58,534 nucleotides of DNA from Bulleidia extructa W1219 (lineage in GTDB: Bacteria > Bacillota_I > Bacilli_A > Erysipelotrichales > Erysipelotrichaceae): positions 1 to 58,534 of the forward strand of contig NZ_ADFR01000008.1 of the NCBI RefSeq assembly GCF_000177375.1, in the 5' to 3' direction. Both the position numbers and the translations under genes were made by a program. Below, piece after piece: positions 25,156 through 34,694 of the stretch (positions are counted from its first letter, which is position 1; every line of letters begins with the position of its first letter). The notes under the pieces are model-generated. The model was not told the DNA's origin and made no database searches. It saw only the letters and a program-made list of their open reading frames with translations.

Positions 25156-26646
25156 ATGAATAGACCTGAAATTAAGATTCAAGATACTTATGGATTATAT
25201 ATTGGTGGACAATGGCTACCTGCTTCGGATGGAAAAACGTTTAAAACATATTCTCCAGCGGATTCCAGCTTTTTAGCTAATGTGGCTGAGGCAACGAAAG
25301 AAGATGTGGATCAAGCCGTTAAAGCAGCTTGGGAAGGGTTTGAAGTCTGGAAGAAAACCACTCCTGCTCAAAGAGCGAAAGCCCTTAATCAGATTGCGGA
25401 CATCATTGAAGAGCATGCGGACTTTTTAGCTTTGTTGGAAACGTTAGATAATGGGAAACCCATTCGAGAAACCAAAGCACTGGATATTCCGTTTGCGGCA
25501 GAACATTTCCGTTATTTTGCAGGAGTGATTCGAGCCGATGAAGGATCGGCGGTCATGTTAAATGAAACTACGATGAGTTTAGTTCTGCATGAGCCAATTG
25601 GGGTTGTCGGTCAAATTATTCCTTGGAATTTCCCGTTTTTAATGGCGGCTTGGAAGTTAGCACCGGTGATTGCGACCGGTAATGCGACGGTTTTAAAACC
25701 ATCCAGTTCAACTTCGTTAAGTGTTCTTGAGTTGACTAGAATGATTGATGAAGCCGGCATCCTTCCGAAAGGGGTATTAAACGTTATCACAGGTGCCGGT
25801 AGTCGATCAGGACAGTATATCTTGGATCACAAAGGATTTAGTAAATTCTCATTCACCGGTTCTACCGAAGTGGGATATAACGTGGCTAAAGCCGCTGCTG
25901 AAAAGATGATCCCAGCGACATTGGAGCTTGGTGGAAAATCAGCGAATATCATTTTCCCGGATGCGAAGATGGATATGGCTGTTGAGGGGGTTTTGACAGG
26001 GATTCTATTTAACCAAGGACAAGTATGCTGTGCCGGATCAAGATTATTTATCCACGAGGATATTTATGACGAGTTCTTAAAAAAACTGGCTGAAAAATTT
26101 GAAACGGTCAAGGTAGGTATGCCTTGGGATCCGGAAACTCAAATGGGAGCACAAGTGAATGAAGGACAATTAAAGAAAGTTCTAAGATATGTGGAACTTG
26201 GTGTCAAAGAAGGAGCAGTGATTACAGCAGGTGGTGAAAGAATCACAGGCGGTGTGATGGATCGAGGCTTCTTTACCAAACCAACCATTTTATCCAATGT
26301 GACCAACGATATGACGATTGCTCAGGAGGAAATCTTCGGACCGGTTGTGGTAGCGATTAAGTTTAAAAACGAAGAAGATGTGATTCAGATGGCAAATGAT
26401 AGTGAATATGGTTTAGGTGGTGCTGTTTGGACAAGAGATATCAATACCGCTATGCGTGTTTCCAGAGGAATTCAGACGGGGCGTATGTGGGTGAATACGT
26501 ATAACCAAATCCCGGAAGGAGCACCGTTTGGTGGATATAAGAAATCCGGTATTGGTAGAGAAAATCACAAGATGATGATTGCTCATTATACCCAAGTTAA
26601 GAACATTATGATTAACTTGAGTGAAGAGTTGAACGGTTTGTATTAA
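25156..26646 (+). CDS. NAD(P)-dependent aldehyde dehydrogenase
   Basis: A 496-residue class aldehyde dehydrogenase that oxidises an aldehyde to the acid. Seen: the N-terminal GLYIGGQWLPASDGKTF, PWNFPFLMAAWKLAPV cofactor region, the glutamate in LELGGKSANI, the catalytic Cys in NQGQVCCAGSR (C291) and EEIFGPVV. The ATG at 25156 follows AAAGGAGG with ideal spacing; a longer frame from 25090 lacks a site and would cover the inverted repeat. Betaine- or propionaldehyde-type substrates are possible; sequence alone does not decide. It has its own terminator. Confidence 0.93.
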   Translation: MNRPEIKIQDTYGLYIGGQWLPASDGKTFKTYSPADSSFLANVAEATKEDVDQAVKAAWEGFEVWKKTTPAQRAKALNQIADIIEEHADFLALLETLDNGKPIRETKALDIPFAAEHFRYFAGVIRADEGSAVMLNETTMSLVLHEPIGVVGQIIPWNFPFLMAAWKLAPVIATGNATVLKPSSSTSLSVLELTRMIDEAGILPKGVLNVITGAGSRSGQYILDHKGFSKFSFTGSTEVGYNVAKAAAEKMIPATLELGGKSANIIFPDAKMDMAVEGVLTGILFNQGQVCCAGSRLFIHEDIYDEFLKKLAEKFETVKVGMPWDPETQMGAQVNEGQLKKVLRYVELGVKEGAVITAGGERITGGVMDRGFFTKPTILSNVTNDMTIAQEEIFGPVVVAIKFKNEEDVIQMANDSEYGLGGAVWTRDINTAMRVSRGIQTGRMWVNTYNQIPEGAPFGGYKKSGIGRENHKMMIAHYTQVKNIMINLSEELNGLY

Positions 26647-26651
26647 AAATC

Positions 26652-26682
26652 AAAAGGATTGGACACGATACAATCCTTTTTT
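26652..26682 (+). terminator. Terminator after the aldehyde dehydrogenase
   Basis: AAAAGGATTG and CAATCCTTTT arms with a 9-base loop and a T run. Confidence 0.8.
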
Positions 26683-26765
26683 ATGATATTCATTTGGTGG
26701 TTTTTCGACTAATTCTAATTCGAAATCATATAAAGAAAGAAAAAGAATCAAGAAGTAAAGAAAAG

Positions 26766-26794
26766 TTGACTTTCTGCTTATTTCAGTCTATTTT
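26766..26794 (+). promoter_or_regulatory. Promoter for the AI-2E/glutathione peroxidase genes
   Basis: TTGACT (26766-26771), a 17-base spacer and TATTTT (26789-26794) lie 24 bases before ATG 26818. Confidence 0.5.
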
Positions 26795-26817
26795 TTAAGA
26801 AAAAGAAAGAAGAAGAT

Positions 26818-27915
26818 ATGAAATTTAAAAACAATCCAATCAATCAAAGTATTTTCTTGGTTTTTATATTAGTGATGATTGTGTTGAAAATCGACTGGAT
26901 TTTCTGGTTTATTCAACATTTTTTATCAGCTTTTCATTCCCTATTGCTTGGTGCAATATTGGCCTATTTAGTCAATATTACCTATGTTTTTTTAGAAAAG
27001 AAGAAAGTTCAAAAAATAGTTGCGTTGGTATTGGCTTATTTCTTAATTGTATTAGTGCTGGTGACTCTTCTGTTTGTGATCATTCCGGAAGTATCCAATT
27101 CGATTGGATCTTTAGTGAAGAATCTACCGGCAACCATTCAATCTTTGGGTGAAAATGATCATCTGAAAAAGTATGCCCCAATGGTGGTCGAACAGATCCA
27201 AAAAGTAAACTGGCAAAGTTATGTAGAAAGTATGGTTCACTTTGTAAGGACTAATGTTTTTAACTTAGCCAGTGGTACGTTGAATGTAGTGAATTCGTTT
27301 GTCGGCCTTTTATCCAATGGTTTAATTGCTGTGATTTTCTCTATTTATCTGTTGGCCAATAAATCTTATTTGAAGAAAGAAATTTCTAAAATAGTTCATC
27401 ATTTCTTAAAACCAACTTGGGTTTTAAAGATGAAATATGCTTATGGACTCTTGCATCAAAACTTTCATAATTTTATCGTTGGACAATTATTAGAAGCTTT
27501 TATTCTTTCTGGTTTGTGTATGATCGGTATGTTCATCTTCCGTTTTCCATATGCCTTATCCGTTGGTATTTTAGTGGGTTTTATCAATATCATTCCCATT
27601 ATAGGGGCCTATATCGGAGGAGTGATTGGCGCTTTTATGGTTTTTACGGTACAACCGATTCTTTCTGTTTTCTTTATTCTTTATCTGGTCATTCTTCAAC
27701 AGATTGAAAGTAATTTGATTTATCCAAAAGTAGTAGGGGCTAAAATTGGCTTACCGGCTATTTGGGTTTTTGTGACGGTAGTGATTATGGGGTCTTTATT
27801 TGGAATTGGTGGTATGTTAGTGGGAATTCCACTAGTGGCGACTTGCCATCAAGTTCTGCAAGAAGAATTGAAGAAAGATTCTATTATGACAATTAAAAAG
27901 GAAGAAGGGAGATAG
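26818..27915 (+). CDS. AI-2E family transporter (PerM/UPF0118)
   Basis: A 365-residue membrane protein with about eight helices: two near the N-terminus, one at LVLAYFLIVLVLVTLLFVII, then a soluble helical stretch (about 90-150), and a C-terminal bundle. FPYALSVGILVGFINIIPIIGAYIGG-type sequence is the family signature around 240-275. Members are exporters of small molecules or ions; transport of autoinducer-2 is shown for only a few. AAAGAAGAAG precedes the ATG. The glutathione peroxidase gene begins 4 bases after the stop, so they form an operon. Confidence 0.87.
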   Translation: MKFKNNPINQSIFLVFILVMIVLKIDWIFWFIQHFLSAFHSLLLGAILAYLVNITYVFLEKKKVQKIVALVLAYFLIVLVLVTLLFVIIPEVSNSIGSLVKNLPATIQSLGENDHLKKYAPMVVEQIQKVNWQSYVESMVHFVRTNVFNLASGTLNVVNSFVGLLSNGLIAVIFSIYLLANKSYLKKEISKIVHHFLKPTWVLKMKYAYGLLHQNFHNFIVGQLLEAFILSGLCMIGMFIFRFPYALSVGILVGFINIIPIIGAYIGGVIGAFMVFTVQPILSVFFILYLVILQQIESNLIYPKVVGAKIGLPAIWVFVTVVIMGSLFGIGGMLVGIPLVATCHQVLQEELKKDSIMTIKKEEGR

Positions 27916-27919
27916 TTTT

Positions 27920-28462
27920 ATGAGTATTTATGATTATGTGATAGAAAATCGTCAAGGCGAATCGGTTTCTTTAAGTCGATATCAAGGAAAAGTGTTATTG
28001 GTGGTGAATACGGCGACCGCTTGTGGATTTACACCACAATATAAGGACTTACAAGAAATGTATCGTTCTTTTCATGAGAAAGGATTGGAAATCATTGATA
28101 TTCCTTGCAATCAATTTGCTCATCAAACCCCCGGTAATGATGAGGAAATTCATGAATTTTGTACGTGGAAGTACCACACAAGTTTCGATCAATTTCATAA
28201 GTCAGATGTCAATGGAGAACAGGAATTGCCATTATTTACATTCTTAAAAAGTCAAAAGGGGTTTAAGGGGTTCGGTAAAGGTCCAAAGGCATTGGCCATG
28301 TCATTAATGTTAAAGAAGTTACACCCTGATTATCAAGAAACCTCGGATATTAAGTGGAATTTCACGAAATTCTTAGTGGATCGTCAAGGAAATGTGGTGG
28401 AACGTTTTGAACCGACGATTAGTATGAAAAAGGTATCAAAAGTGGTGGAAGCGTTACTTTAA
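27920..28462 (+). CDS. Glutathione peroxidase family thiol peroxidase (Cys type)
   Basis: A 180-residue peroxidase that reduces hydroperoxides in the cytoplasm, normally with thioredoxin as electron donor in Firmicutes. VVNTATACGFTPQ places the peroxidatic Cys at residue 35 with no selenocysteine; CNQF (63-66) and KWNFTKFLV supply the Gln and Trp/Asn of the catalytic tetrad. Length is typical. GGGAG precedes the ATG. It is directly downstream of the AI-2E family gene and ends in a terminator that overlaps the stop codon. Confidence 0.93.
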   Translation: MSIYDYVIENRQGESVSLSRYQGKVLLVVNTATACGFTPQYKDLQEMYRSFHEKGLEIIDIPCNQFAHQTPGNDEEIHEFCTWKYHTSFDQFHKSDVNGEQELPLFTFLKSQKGFKGFGKGPKALAMSLMLKKLHPDYQETSDIKWNFTKFLVDRQGNVVERFEPTISMKKVSKVVEALL

Positions 28463-28482
28463 TCCTCAAAAGAGGATTTTTT
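28461..28482 (+). terminator. Terminator after the glutathione peroxidase
   Basis: AATCCTC and GAGGATT arms with a 4-base A loop and a T run; overlaps the stop codon. Confidence 0.75.
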
Positions 28483-28498
28483 CTTTTATACTTATAAT

Positions 28499-28759
28499 AT
28501 GATCACTAAGAAAGTCTTATTGAAAACGATTTTGTTTCAGAATAAACCGAATGAGATATTGAAACAATCCATCTTACAAAGAGGAATGGCTATTCCGGTT
28601 CGAGTGAATGAAGTGGAAGAGGGCTATGTTTGTTTGGATGGGCATCAACGGTTAACTTGTTTAAAGGAGTTAGGCAAGCAAGAAGCGATGGTTTGTATTG
28701 AAAATAATTTTAAGAAAGCAGGGAGTGGATTTTGGGGCCATACTCAGAATCACCACTAA
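28499..28759 (+). CDS. Small ParB N-terminal-like domain protein
   Basis: An 86-residue protein matching the core of the ParB/Srx nuclease-like fold: a hydrophobic strand, GMAIPVRVNEVEEGY, then LDGHQRLTCLKELGKQEA, whose GHQRL corresponds to the GxRR/GHRR phosphate-binding box. It lacks the helix-turn-helix and C-terminal domains of partition ParB. A TATAAT sits directly before ATG 28499 with no ribosome site, so the start is uncertain; translation may be weak or begin further in. It ends 10 bases before rluB. The function is unknown; stand-alone domains of this type bind nucleotides or DNA. Confidence 0.55.
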   Translation: MITKKVLLKTILFQNKPNEILKQSILQRGMAIPVRVNEVEEGYVCLDGHQRLTCLKELGKQEAMVCIENNFKKAGSGFWGHTQNHH

Positions 28760-28769
28760 AAGGAGGAAT

Positions 28770-29498
28770 ATGCAGCGGTTACAAAAAGTGATTGCGCAAG
28801 CAGGCATTGCGTCAAGAAGAAAAGCCGAGGAGCTGATTGCTCAGGGAAAAGTAAAAGTGAATGGAAAAGTCGTGAAGGAAATGGGAGTGCAGGTTTCTTT
28901 TGATGATGAAATTATGGTTAATGGACAGTCTATTCAAAAAGAAGAAAAGGTGTATTTCCTGTTGAATAAACCAAAGAAAATGATTAGCACGGTTCACGAT
29001 GATTTGAAAAGAGCGACCATCATGGATTGTTTTCGAGATGTAAAACAACGGATATTTCCGGTAGGCCGTTTGGATTATGAAACCACGGGCTTATTATTGG
29101 TCACAAATGATGGTGAATTTGCGAATGCAATGATGCATCCAAGTCATCATATGGATAAAATTTATGAAGTCTATGTGAATGGATATTTAGAAGACCACAT
29201 GTTAACAAAATTAAAGAAGGGGATTCCTTTGGAAGACGGGATGACGTTACCGGCAAGTGTAGAAGTGTTGGAAAGAAGTCGTAAAACAAATAAAACACGC
29301 ATTCGCTTAACGATTCAAGAAGGAAAAAATCGAGAAGTTCGAAGAATGATGGCCTATTTTGGTTTTGAAGTGCATACCTTACAACGAATTGGATATTCTT
29401 TTTTGAATCTAGGTAATCTTAGACAAGGAGAATATCGGCGCTTAAAGAAATTTGAAGTAAAAAAGCTGCTCACTATTGCAGCAGCTGGTAAGCGTTAA
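28770..29498 (+). CDS. rluB: 23S rRNA pseudouridine synthase, RluB/RsuA family
   Basis: A 242-residue pseudouridine synthase. The N-terminal S4-like RNA-binding domain (QRLQKVIAQAGIASRRKAEEL, VKVNGKVV) is followed by the catalytic domain: VGRLDYETTGLLL with the conserved Asp, then GKNREVRRMM. B. subtilis RluB modifies helix 89/90-region uridines of 23S rRNA; whether this protein acts on 23S or 16S rRNA cannot be settled here. Start at 28770 is set by AAAGGAGG; a longer frame upstream lacks a site. Its last 26 bases overlap the convergent rqcH reading frame. Confidence 0.9.
   Translation: MQRLQKVIAQAGIASRRKAEELIAQGKVKVNGKVVKEMGVQVSFDDEIMVNGQSIQKEEKVYFLLNKPKKMISTVHDDLKRATIMDCFRDVKQRIFPVGRLDYETTGLLLVTNDGEFANAMMHPSHHMDKIYEVYVNGYLEDHMLTKLKKGIPLEDGMTLPASVEVLERSRKTNKTRIRLTIQEGKNREVRRMMAYFGFEVHTLQRIGYSFLNLGNLRQGEYRRLKKFEVKKLLTIAAAGKR
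29458..29486 (-). terminator. Terminator of rqcH inside the end of rluB
   Basis: On the minus strand GCTGCT-type arms (29465-29470 with 29480-29485) around a 9-base loop are followed by a T run; the rqcH stop codon lies in the loop. The element sits within the last codons of rluB. Confidence 0.6.
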
Positions 29499-31111
29499 GC
29501 TCTTCTTCATTGGGATCAATATAAATGGTTTTATAAGAACTTAATTGAACCATGCCCGGTTTTGAACCGGGTATTTTTTTGAGTTCTTTGATGAAACAAT
29601 AAGTCACCGGAACGGAGGAAGAATAACGACCGGAAGAGAAGTAAGCAGCAATATTAGCGGCTAAACGAAGCGTTTCTTCATCCGGTTGATTTGATTCAAT
29701 CACCACATGAGCCCCATGATAATCCTTTGCATGAAGCCAAGTGAATGATTTAGGGCTATGCCAAGTGACTTCTTCGTTTTGAAAACTGTTTTTCCCAAAT
29801 CGAATTCCGATACCTGTTTTGGAAACAAGGGTATGGATCGGAATTTTTGAATCTTTTATTTTTTTTGGTTTTTTTGGTTTTACGCTTTAAATAACCTTGT
29901 TTGATTAATTGTTCTTGAATTTGCCGGGCAGATTCGACCGTCGCATAAGACAATTGTTCTTCAAGGGATCGAAAATAATCTCGTTCAATCATGGTTTTTT
30001 GAATTTGATCCTGCAAGTAACTTTGTCCTTTTTTACGTTTGTTGTACATTTGGAACATTTTTCGGGCGTTAGCCTTGCCATCCAGTTTTGGATCCAAAGG
30101 AATCGTTATGGGTTCATTAGTTTCATAGCTTTTTAAGGTAATGGTTGGTAGTCCTTTTGTGACTTGGGGAAAATAGGCATACAATAAATCTCCATAAATA
30201 CGATACCGATCACAATCTAGAGCTTCTTGATACTCTTCTTGTAAACGAGGAAGTTTTCTTTCTTGGTGTTTTCTTTCTCTTTGAATGAATTTCATCACAT
30301 CGTTGGTTAATTGTTTGATTCGATCTTGTTCTTCCAGATCTTTGTATAACTGATGGAGACCTTTTTCTAAAGGAAATTCTTGACTGGTTCCTAAATGATT
30401 TAAGGCGATGGTATGAAAATGATTGGGGTTATGATCGTTAGAAAAATAAAGAAATGTTGAAGCTTCTATTTCCTGCATAATAGAGGAAAAAGATTGACCA
30501 TGATCCATCCGATATTCAATTTCGTGACTTAATAGAGGAGAAAAGCCGGAAAATTGGGCGGTTAAACTTCTTTCTGGATCCCACTTAAAATCTTGAAAAG
30601 GGTTCTTTTTTTTCTGAGTTTCAATGGGGATAAATGTCGCTCCTGGTTGAATGGTTCTAATTTGATTGGCAAAGGGAGGAATGCGTTTTAAAGCATCTAA
30701 GATTTTTTGATCGGGTGAAACCAGAATGCAGTTGGCGTATTTTCCCATAAGTTCGACAACCAATCGGTAATAAACGATATCTCCCAATTCATTACTGGCT
30801 TTAATGTTCATTTGTAGCCAACGATCCAATTCCATTTGTTCAATGCTTTCAATAATGCTTCCTTCCAGATATTTTCTAAGAAGCATCACAAAAGAAATCG
30901 GCTCTTCCGGGGTTGAAAACTTGTTGGTAGTCAATTGAATTCGATTGTATAGGGAATGGGTACTAATCAATAATTGTTTTTTACCATTTTTTCCATGAAC
31001 TTGAAATAAAAGATCCGTCTTAGATACATTCCAAATTTTTTGGATTCGAAGAGGTAAATCTTCTTGAAGAAGGGGAATGATTTTGTGTAATAGAATGCCG
31101 TCAACTGCCAT
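29473..31111 (-). pseudogene. rqcH: rqcH (NFACT/Rqc2), interrupted by a frameshift
   Basis: Together two frames give a ~545-residue RqcH, which binds 50S–peptidyl-tRNA complexes and adds C-terminal alanine tails to stalled chains. The 5' frame (31111 to 29756) begins MAVDGILLHKIIPLL and covers NFACT-N, the HhH region and the coiled coil. The C-terminal NFACT-R domain lies in another frame: IPIHTLVSKTGIG, WHSPKSFTWLHAKDYHG, then SNQPDEETLRLAA, KPGMVQLSSYKT, stop at 29473. The frames meet at A-runs of 7 and 8 bases (plus-strand T7 29869-29875, T8 29859-29866); removing one A restores a single frame. Total length is 3n+1. Could be mutation, transcriptional slippage or a sequencing error. Confidence 0.8.
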
Positions 31112-31227
31112 AAAAAGACCTCACTGGTTATTATTTTAACACAAGCTAATATGAATCATGACTTTTCAAAGCCCTATACTTTAAAGGTTTTGAACTCATA
31201 GTATAATAGTCAAAAAGGAGGGAGTTT

Positions 31228-34200
31228 ATGTTACAAATACAGAATATATCCAAGCAATATAGGACAGGTAGCTTAATCCAAAAGGCGTTGGATCGTGTTT
31301 ATTTAAATCTAAGAGATAACGAATTTGTGGCGATTTTAGGCCCTTCCGGTTCGGGAAAAACGACACTTTTGAATATTATCGGTGGGTTAGATAGTTATGA
31401 TTCTGGTGATTTGATGATTAACGGTATTTCAACAAAACAATACAAAGATCGTGACTGGGATAGTTATCGTAACCATACCATCGGTTTTGTGTTCCAATCC
31501 TATCATTTGATTCCTCATCAGTCTATTTTATCCAACGTTGAAATTGCATTGACTATATCCGGTATTTCTGGAACGGAGCGTAAACAAAGAGCAATAAAAG
31601 CCTTGAAGAAAGTAGGCTTGGAATCGCAAATGCACAAAAAACCAAACCAAATGTCAGGCGGTCAGATGCAAAGAGTGGCCATTGCCCGTGCGTTGGTGAA
31701 CGATCCGGCTATTTTATTGGCGGATGAACCAACAGGGGCTTTAGATTCAGAAACGTCGGTTCAGGTGATGGATTTATTAAAAGAAGTGGCGAAAGATCGT
31801 TTAGTGGTCATGGTAACGCACAATCCACAGTTGGCAGAACAATACGCCACTCGTATTGTGAATTTGAAAGATGGTCAGATTCTTTCTGATAGCCATCCCT
31901 ATCAGGTAAGTTCGTTAGATCATTCAGTGGTTCATCAGAATATGGGAAAAGCTTCCATGTCTTTTTTGACTGCTTTATCCCTTAGCTTTCATAACTTATT
32001 AACCAAGAAAGCCAGAACTTTGTTGGTGGCCTTTGCGGGTTCTATCGGTATTATTGGGATTGCTTTAATTATGGCGATATCGAATGGAGTCAATCAGTAT
32101 ATCAAAGATACGGAAGAAAAAACCCTATCACAATACCCGATTGAAATTGTAAAACAAGGAATCGATTTATCTTCCTTAATCGGTGAAACGAACACTTCTT
32201 CATCCAACCAACCCAATTCAAAAGGGGTGAAGGAAAGAAAAATAGTATCAAACATGTTTTCAAAGATTTCTAGCAATGATTTAAAATCGTTTAAGAATCA
32301 CTTAGAAAGTCAATCGAAGGAACTTGAGAAATATGCGAATGCGATCGAATATCGGTTTCATCTGGAACCTATGATTTATCAAATGAAAAACGATACCATT
32401 CATCAAGTAAATCCTTCTCAATTTTCAAATCGAAATGCGTATGCGAGTGCCTTAATGCCCTCGTCTATGTCTAATAGTGCTTTTCATCAAATGCCGGAAA
32501 ATAAGAAATTGTATCAAGATGCGTATGAGTTGAAGGCGGGCAGATGGCCCAAACACTCCCATGAATTGGTGTTGGTGTTAAGTTCAAATGGAACGATGAG
32601 TGATTTGACAAGTTATGCTTTGGGATTAAGAAATTATGAAGAGTTAAAGGAGATGTTTAAAAAATTCAGTCAAGGAGAAGCAGTAACCTCTAAAGAAGAA
32701 ACCGCAGTTTATTCATATGATCAGATTTTAAAGCAGAAATTAAAAGTATTACCGGCGTTTTCCCTATATAGCTATGATGAAACCTTAAAATCTTGGTCAA
32801 ATCATTCTGATGATCCGACTTACTTGAAAAAAGTTTTAAATCAAGCACCGGATTTGAACATTGTAGGGATTGTTCAACCAAAAGGAAATCAAGAGACAAC
32901 TATTTTATCGCCGGGCCTTAATTACCCGTCCAGTTTGACACGTGAGTTGATTCAAGAAGCTAAACATTCGAAGATTGTTCAAGCTCAATTGGCCGATAAG
33001 AAGACCAATATTTTCACGGGAAAAGCCTTTGGGGAAGATAAAAAACCTTCTTTTGATATGAAATCTTTATTTAAAATAAATCCAAAGAAGTTACAATCTG
33101 CTTTTCAAATCAATCCAAATGCCTTGAAATTGGATCTATCTAACTTGCAGGGAGTCAATATGAATCCAGCAAAGGTGAGTGCAAAGGATTTACAAGAAAT
33201 TTTTTCACAAATACGGTGGGATTTCTCTAAGATTCAGTTCATTTCTTTATCTAAAAATTTAATTTCTGATTATTTAAAACAATATCCCGAAAGTCAAAGA
33301 GCTTTGAAGGATTTGGGGTCTTATCTTACCTCAAGCGAAGCCAGAAGGGTTGTTCAACAGTATCTGCAACAACAATACCAAAATCATCCTGCTTTGTCTC
33401 AAATACAAACGAAGATGACCAATTTGTACAACACGTTGATGCAAGAATACATAGCTTCTTTGCATGGTCATCTTCCGGCTAATCAAGCTGAAATGATGAA
33501 AGGGTTTGTGCAATATGTAAAAACCCATGGTCAAAATCGTGTGAATCACTTGCTTCAAGAATCGATGCGTTCTCTTGCATTATCGAAAACACAAATTCAA
33601 GGTTTACTAAAAGTTGTTGAAAACGATTATCAAAATTATATTCAAAATTATCATAAAAAAGAGATAGCTTTGATTCGTAAAAATTTGGCGGCTTACTTAA
33701 ATAGTTCAAGGGGGCAAGCCAAGATCATGAGTGAACTTTCTAAACAAATGGATGTTAAAGATTGGCAAAATCAACTGTCCAAAGCCATCCTCAAGCAATT
33801 GGGGAAAAAAGGGTTAGGTAGTTCTAAAGTGATGGAACAACTATTTTCTCAAATAATGAGCCAAATGGCCACCCAAATGAAGACGGCTGTTCGATTTGAT
33901 CCTGTTGTTTTTTCAAAAGCCATTCAAATGAACCTTGATCCGCAACAGTTAAAGAATGTGTTCGCTTCCATGTTGAATCAAAAGAATTCCAGCTATGAAG
34001 CCAACTTGAAGACGTTGGGTTATGTCGATGAAGAAGAGCCTAGTGAAATTGTGATTTATCCAAAGGATTTTGAGGCTAAAAATGAAATTAAAGCGATGAT
34101 CCATCGCTATAACGTTGACCAAAGAGCGGCGAAACAAGAGGATAAGGTTATTAGGTATACTGATCTTGTGGGAACTTTGATGAGTTCAGTGACGAATATT

Positions 34201-34614
34201 GTGAATGTGATTTCTTATGTATTGATAGCGTTTGTGGCCATATCTTTAATGGTGTCCTCGATTATGATCGGTGTGATTACATTTATTTCTGTTCTGGAAA
34301 GGAACAAGGAAATCGGAATTTTACGGGCTATTGGAGCTTCAAAGCATAATATCTCACAAGTTTTTAATGCAGAAACTTTTATAACCGGTTTATTGGCTGG
34401 CTTGATAGGGGTTCTGGTGGCATTATTGTTGCAGATTCCAATCAATCAAGCAATTCATCACTTGGCAGGTAGAACGGATATCCATGCGTTTTTACCGGTG
34501 AAAACGATGATTGTCTTAGTGGCTTTATCGGTGTTCTTAACGATTTTAAGTGGTCTATTTCCAGCTAGAAAGGCAGCGAAATCCGATCCGGTATCGGCTC
34601 TTCGTTCAGAATAA
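31228..34614 (+). CDS. ABC transporter with fused ATPase and FtsX-type permease
   Basis: A 1128-residue fusion. Residues 1-225 are a LolD/MacB-type ATPase: Walker A GPSGSGKT (38-45), signature MSGGQMQRVAIARAL, Walker B LLADEPTGALD. A first membrane helix follows near 265-285 (FAGSIGIIGIALIMAIS), then a very large extracytoplasmic region (about 300-960) rich in Gln, Lys, Asn and Ser with helical repeats, and three C-terminal helices of the FtsX domain (ISYVLIAFVAISLMVSS, ERNKEIGILRAIGAS). Such MacB-like proteins usually act in mechanotransmission, antimicrobial-peptide resistance or envelope processes and not in import. GGAGGG precedes the ATG. A TATAAT lies at 31202. Confidence 0.9.
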   Translation: MLQIQNISKQYRTGSLIQKALDRVYLNLRDNEFVAILGPSGSGKTTLLNIIGGLDSYDSGDLMINGISTKQYKDRDWDSYRNHTIGFVFQSYHLIPHQSILSNVEIALTISGISGTERKQRAIKALKKVGLESQMHKKPNQMSGGQMQRVAIARALVNDPAILLADEPTGALDSETSVQVMDLLKEVAKDRLVVMVTHNPQLAEQYATRIVNLKDGQILSDSHPYQVSSLDHSVVHQNMGKASMSFLTALSLSFHNLLTKKARTLLVAFAGSIGIIGIALIMAISNGVNQYIKDTEEKTLSQYPIEIVKQGIDLSSLIGETNTSSSNQPNSKGVKERKIVSNMFSKISSNDLKSFKNHLESQSKELEKYANAIEYRFHLEPMIYQMKNDTIHQVNPSQFSNRNAYASALMPSSMSNSAFHQMPENKKLYQDAYELKAGRWPKHSHELVLVLSSNGTMSDLTSYALGLRNYEELKEMFKKFSQGEAVTSKEETAVYSYDQILKQKLKVLPAFSLYSYDETLKSWSNHSDDPTYLKKVLNQAPDLNIVGIVQPKGNQETTILSPGLNYPSSLTRELIQEAKHSKIVQAQLADKKTNIFTGKAFGEDKKPSFDMKSLFKINPKKLQSAFQINPNALKLDLSNLQGVNMNPAKVSAKDLQEIFSQIRWDFSKIQFISLSKNLISDYLKQYPESQRALKDLGSYLTSSEARRVVQQYLQQQYQNHPALSQIQTKMTNLYNTLMQEYIASLHGHLPANQAEMMKGFVQYVKTHGQNRVNHLLQESMRSLALSKTQIQGLLKVVENDYQNYIQNYHKKEIALIRKNLAAYLNSSRGQAKIMSELSKQMDVKDWQNQLSKAILKQLGKKGLGSSKVMEQLFSQIMSQMATQMKTAVRFDPVVFSKAIQMNLDPQQLKNVFASMLNQKNSSYEANLKTLGYVDEEEPSEIVIYPKDFEAKNEIKAMIHRYNVDQRAAKQEDKVIRYTDLVGTLMSSVTNIVNVISYVLIAFVAISLMVSSIMIGVITFISVLERNKEIGILRAIGASKHNISQVFNAETFITGLLAGLIGVLVALLLQIPINQAIHHLAGRTDIHAFLPVKTMIVLVALSVFLTILSGLFPARKAAKSDPVSALRSE

Positions 34615-34694
34615 AAACAATAGGTGGTTTCTTGTGAAATAGATTGCAGAAGGGCTTATTTTGTAATAAAGTATTTAAAAAGGGAGATGTATTT

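Noticed and set aside
29859-29875. Programmed -1 ribosomal frameshift in rqcH
   Set aside because: The A-rich tract looks slippery, but the downstream frame needs a +1 (or -2) shift, so a -1 event would not join the two parts.
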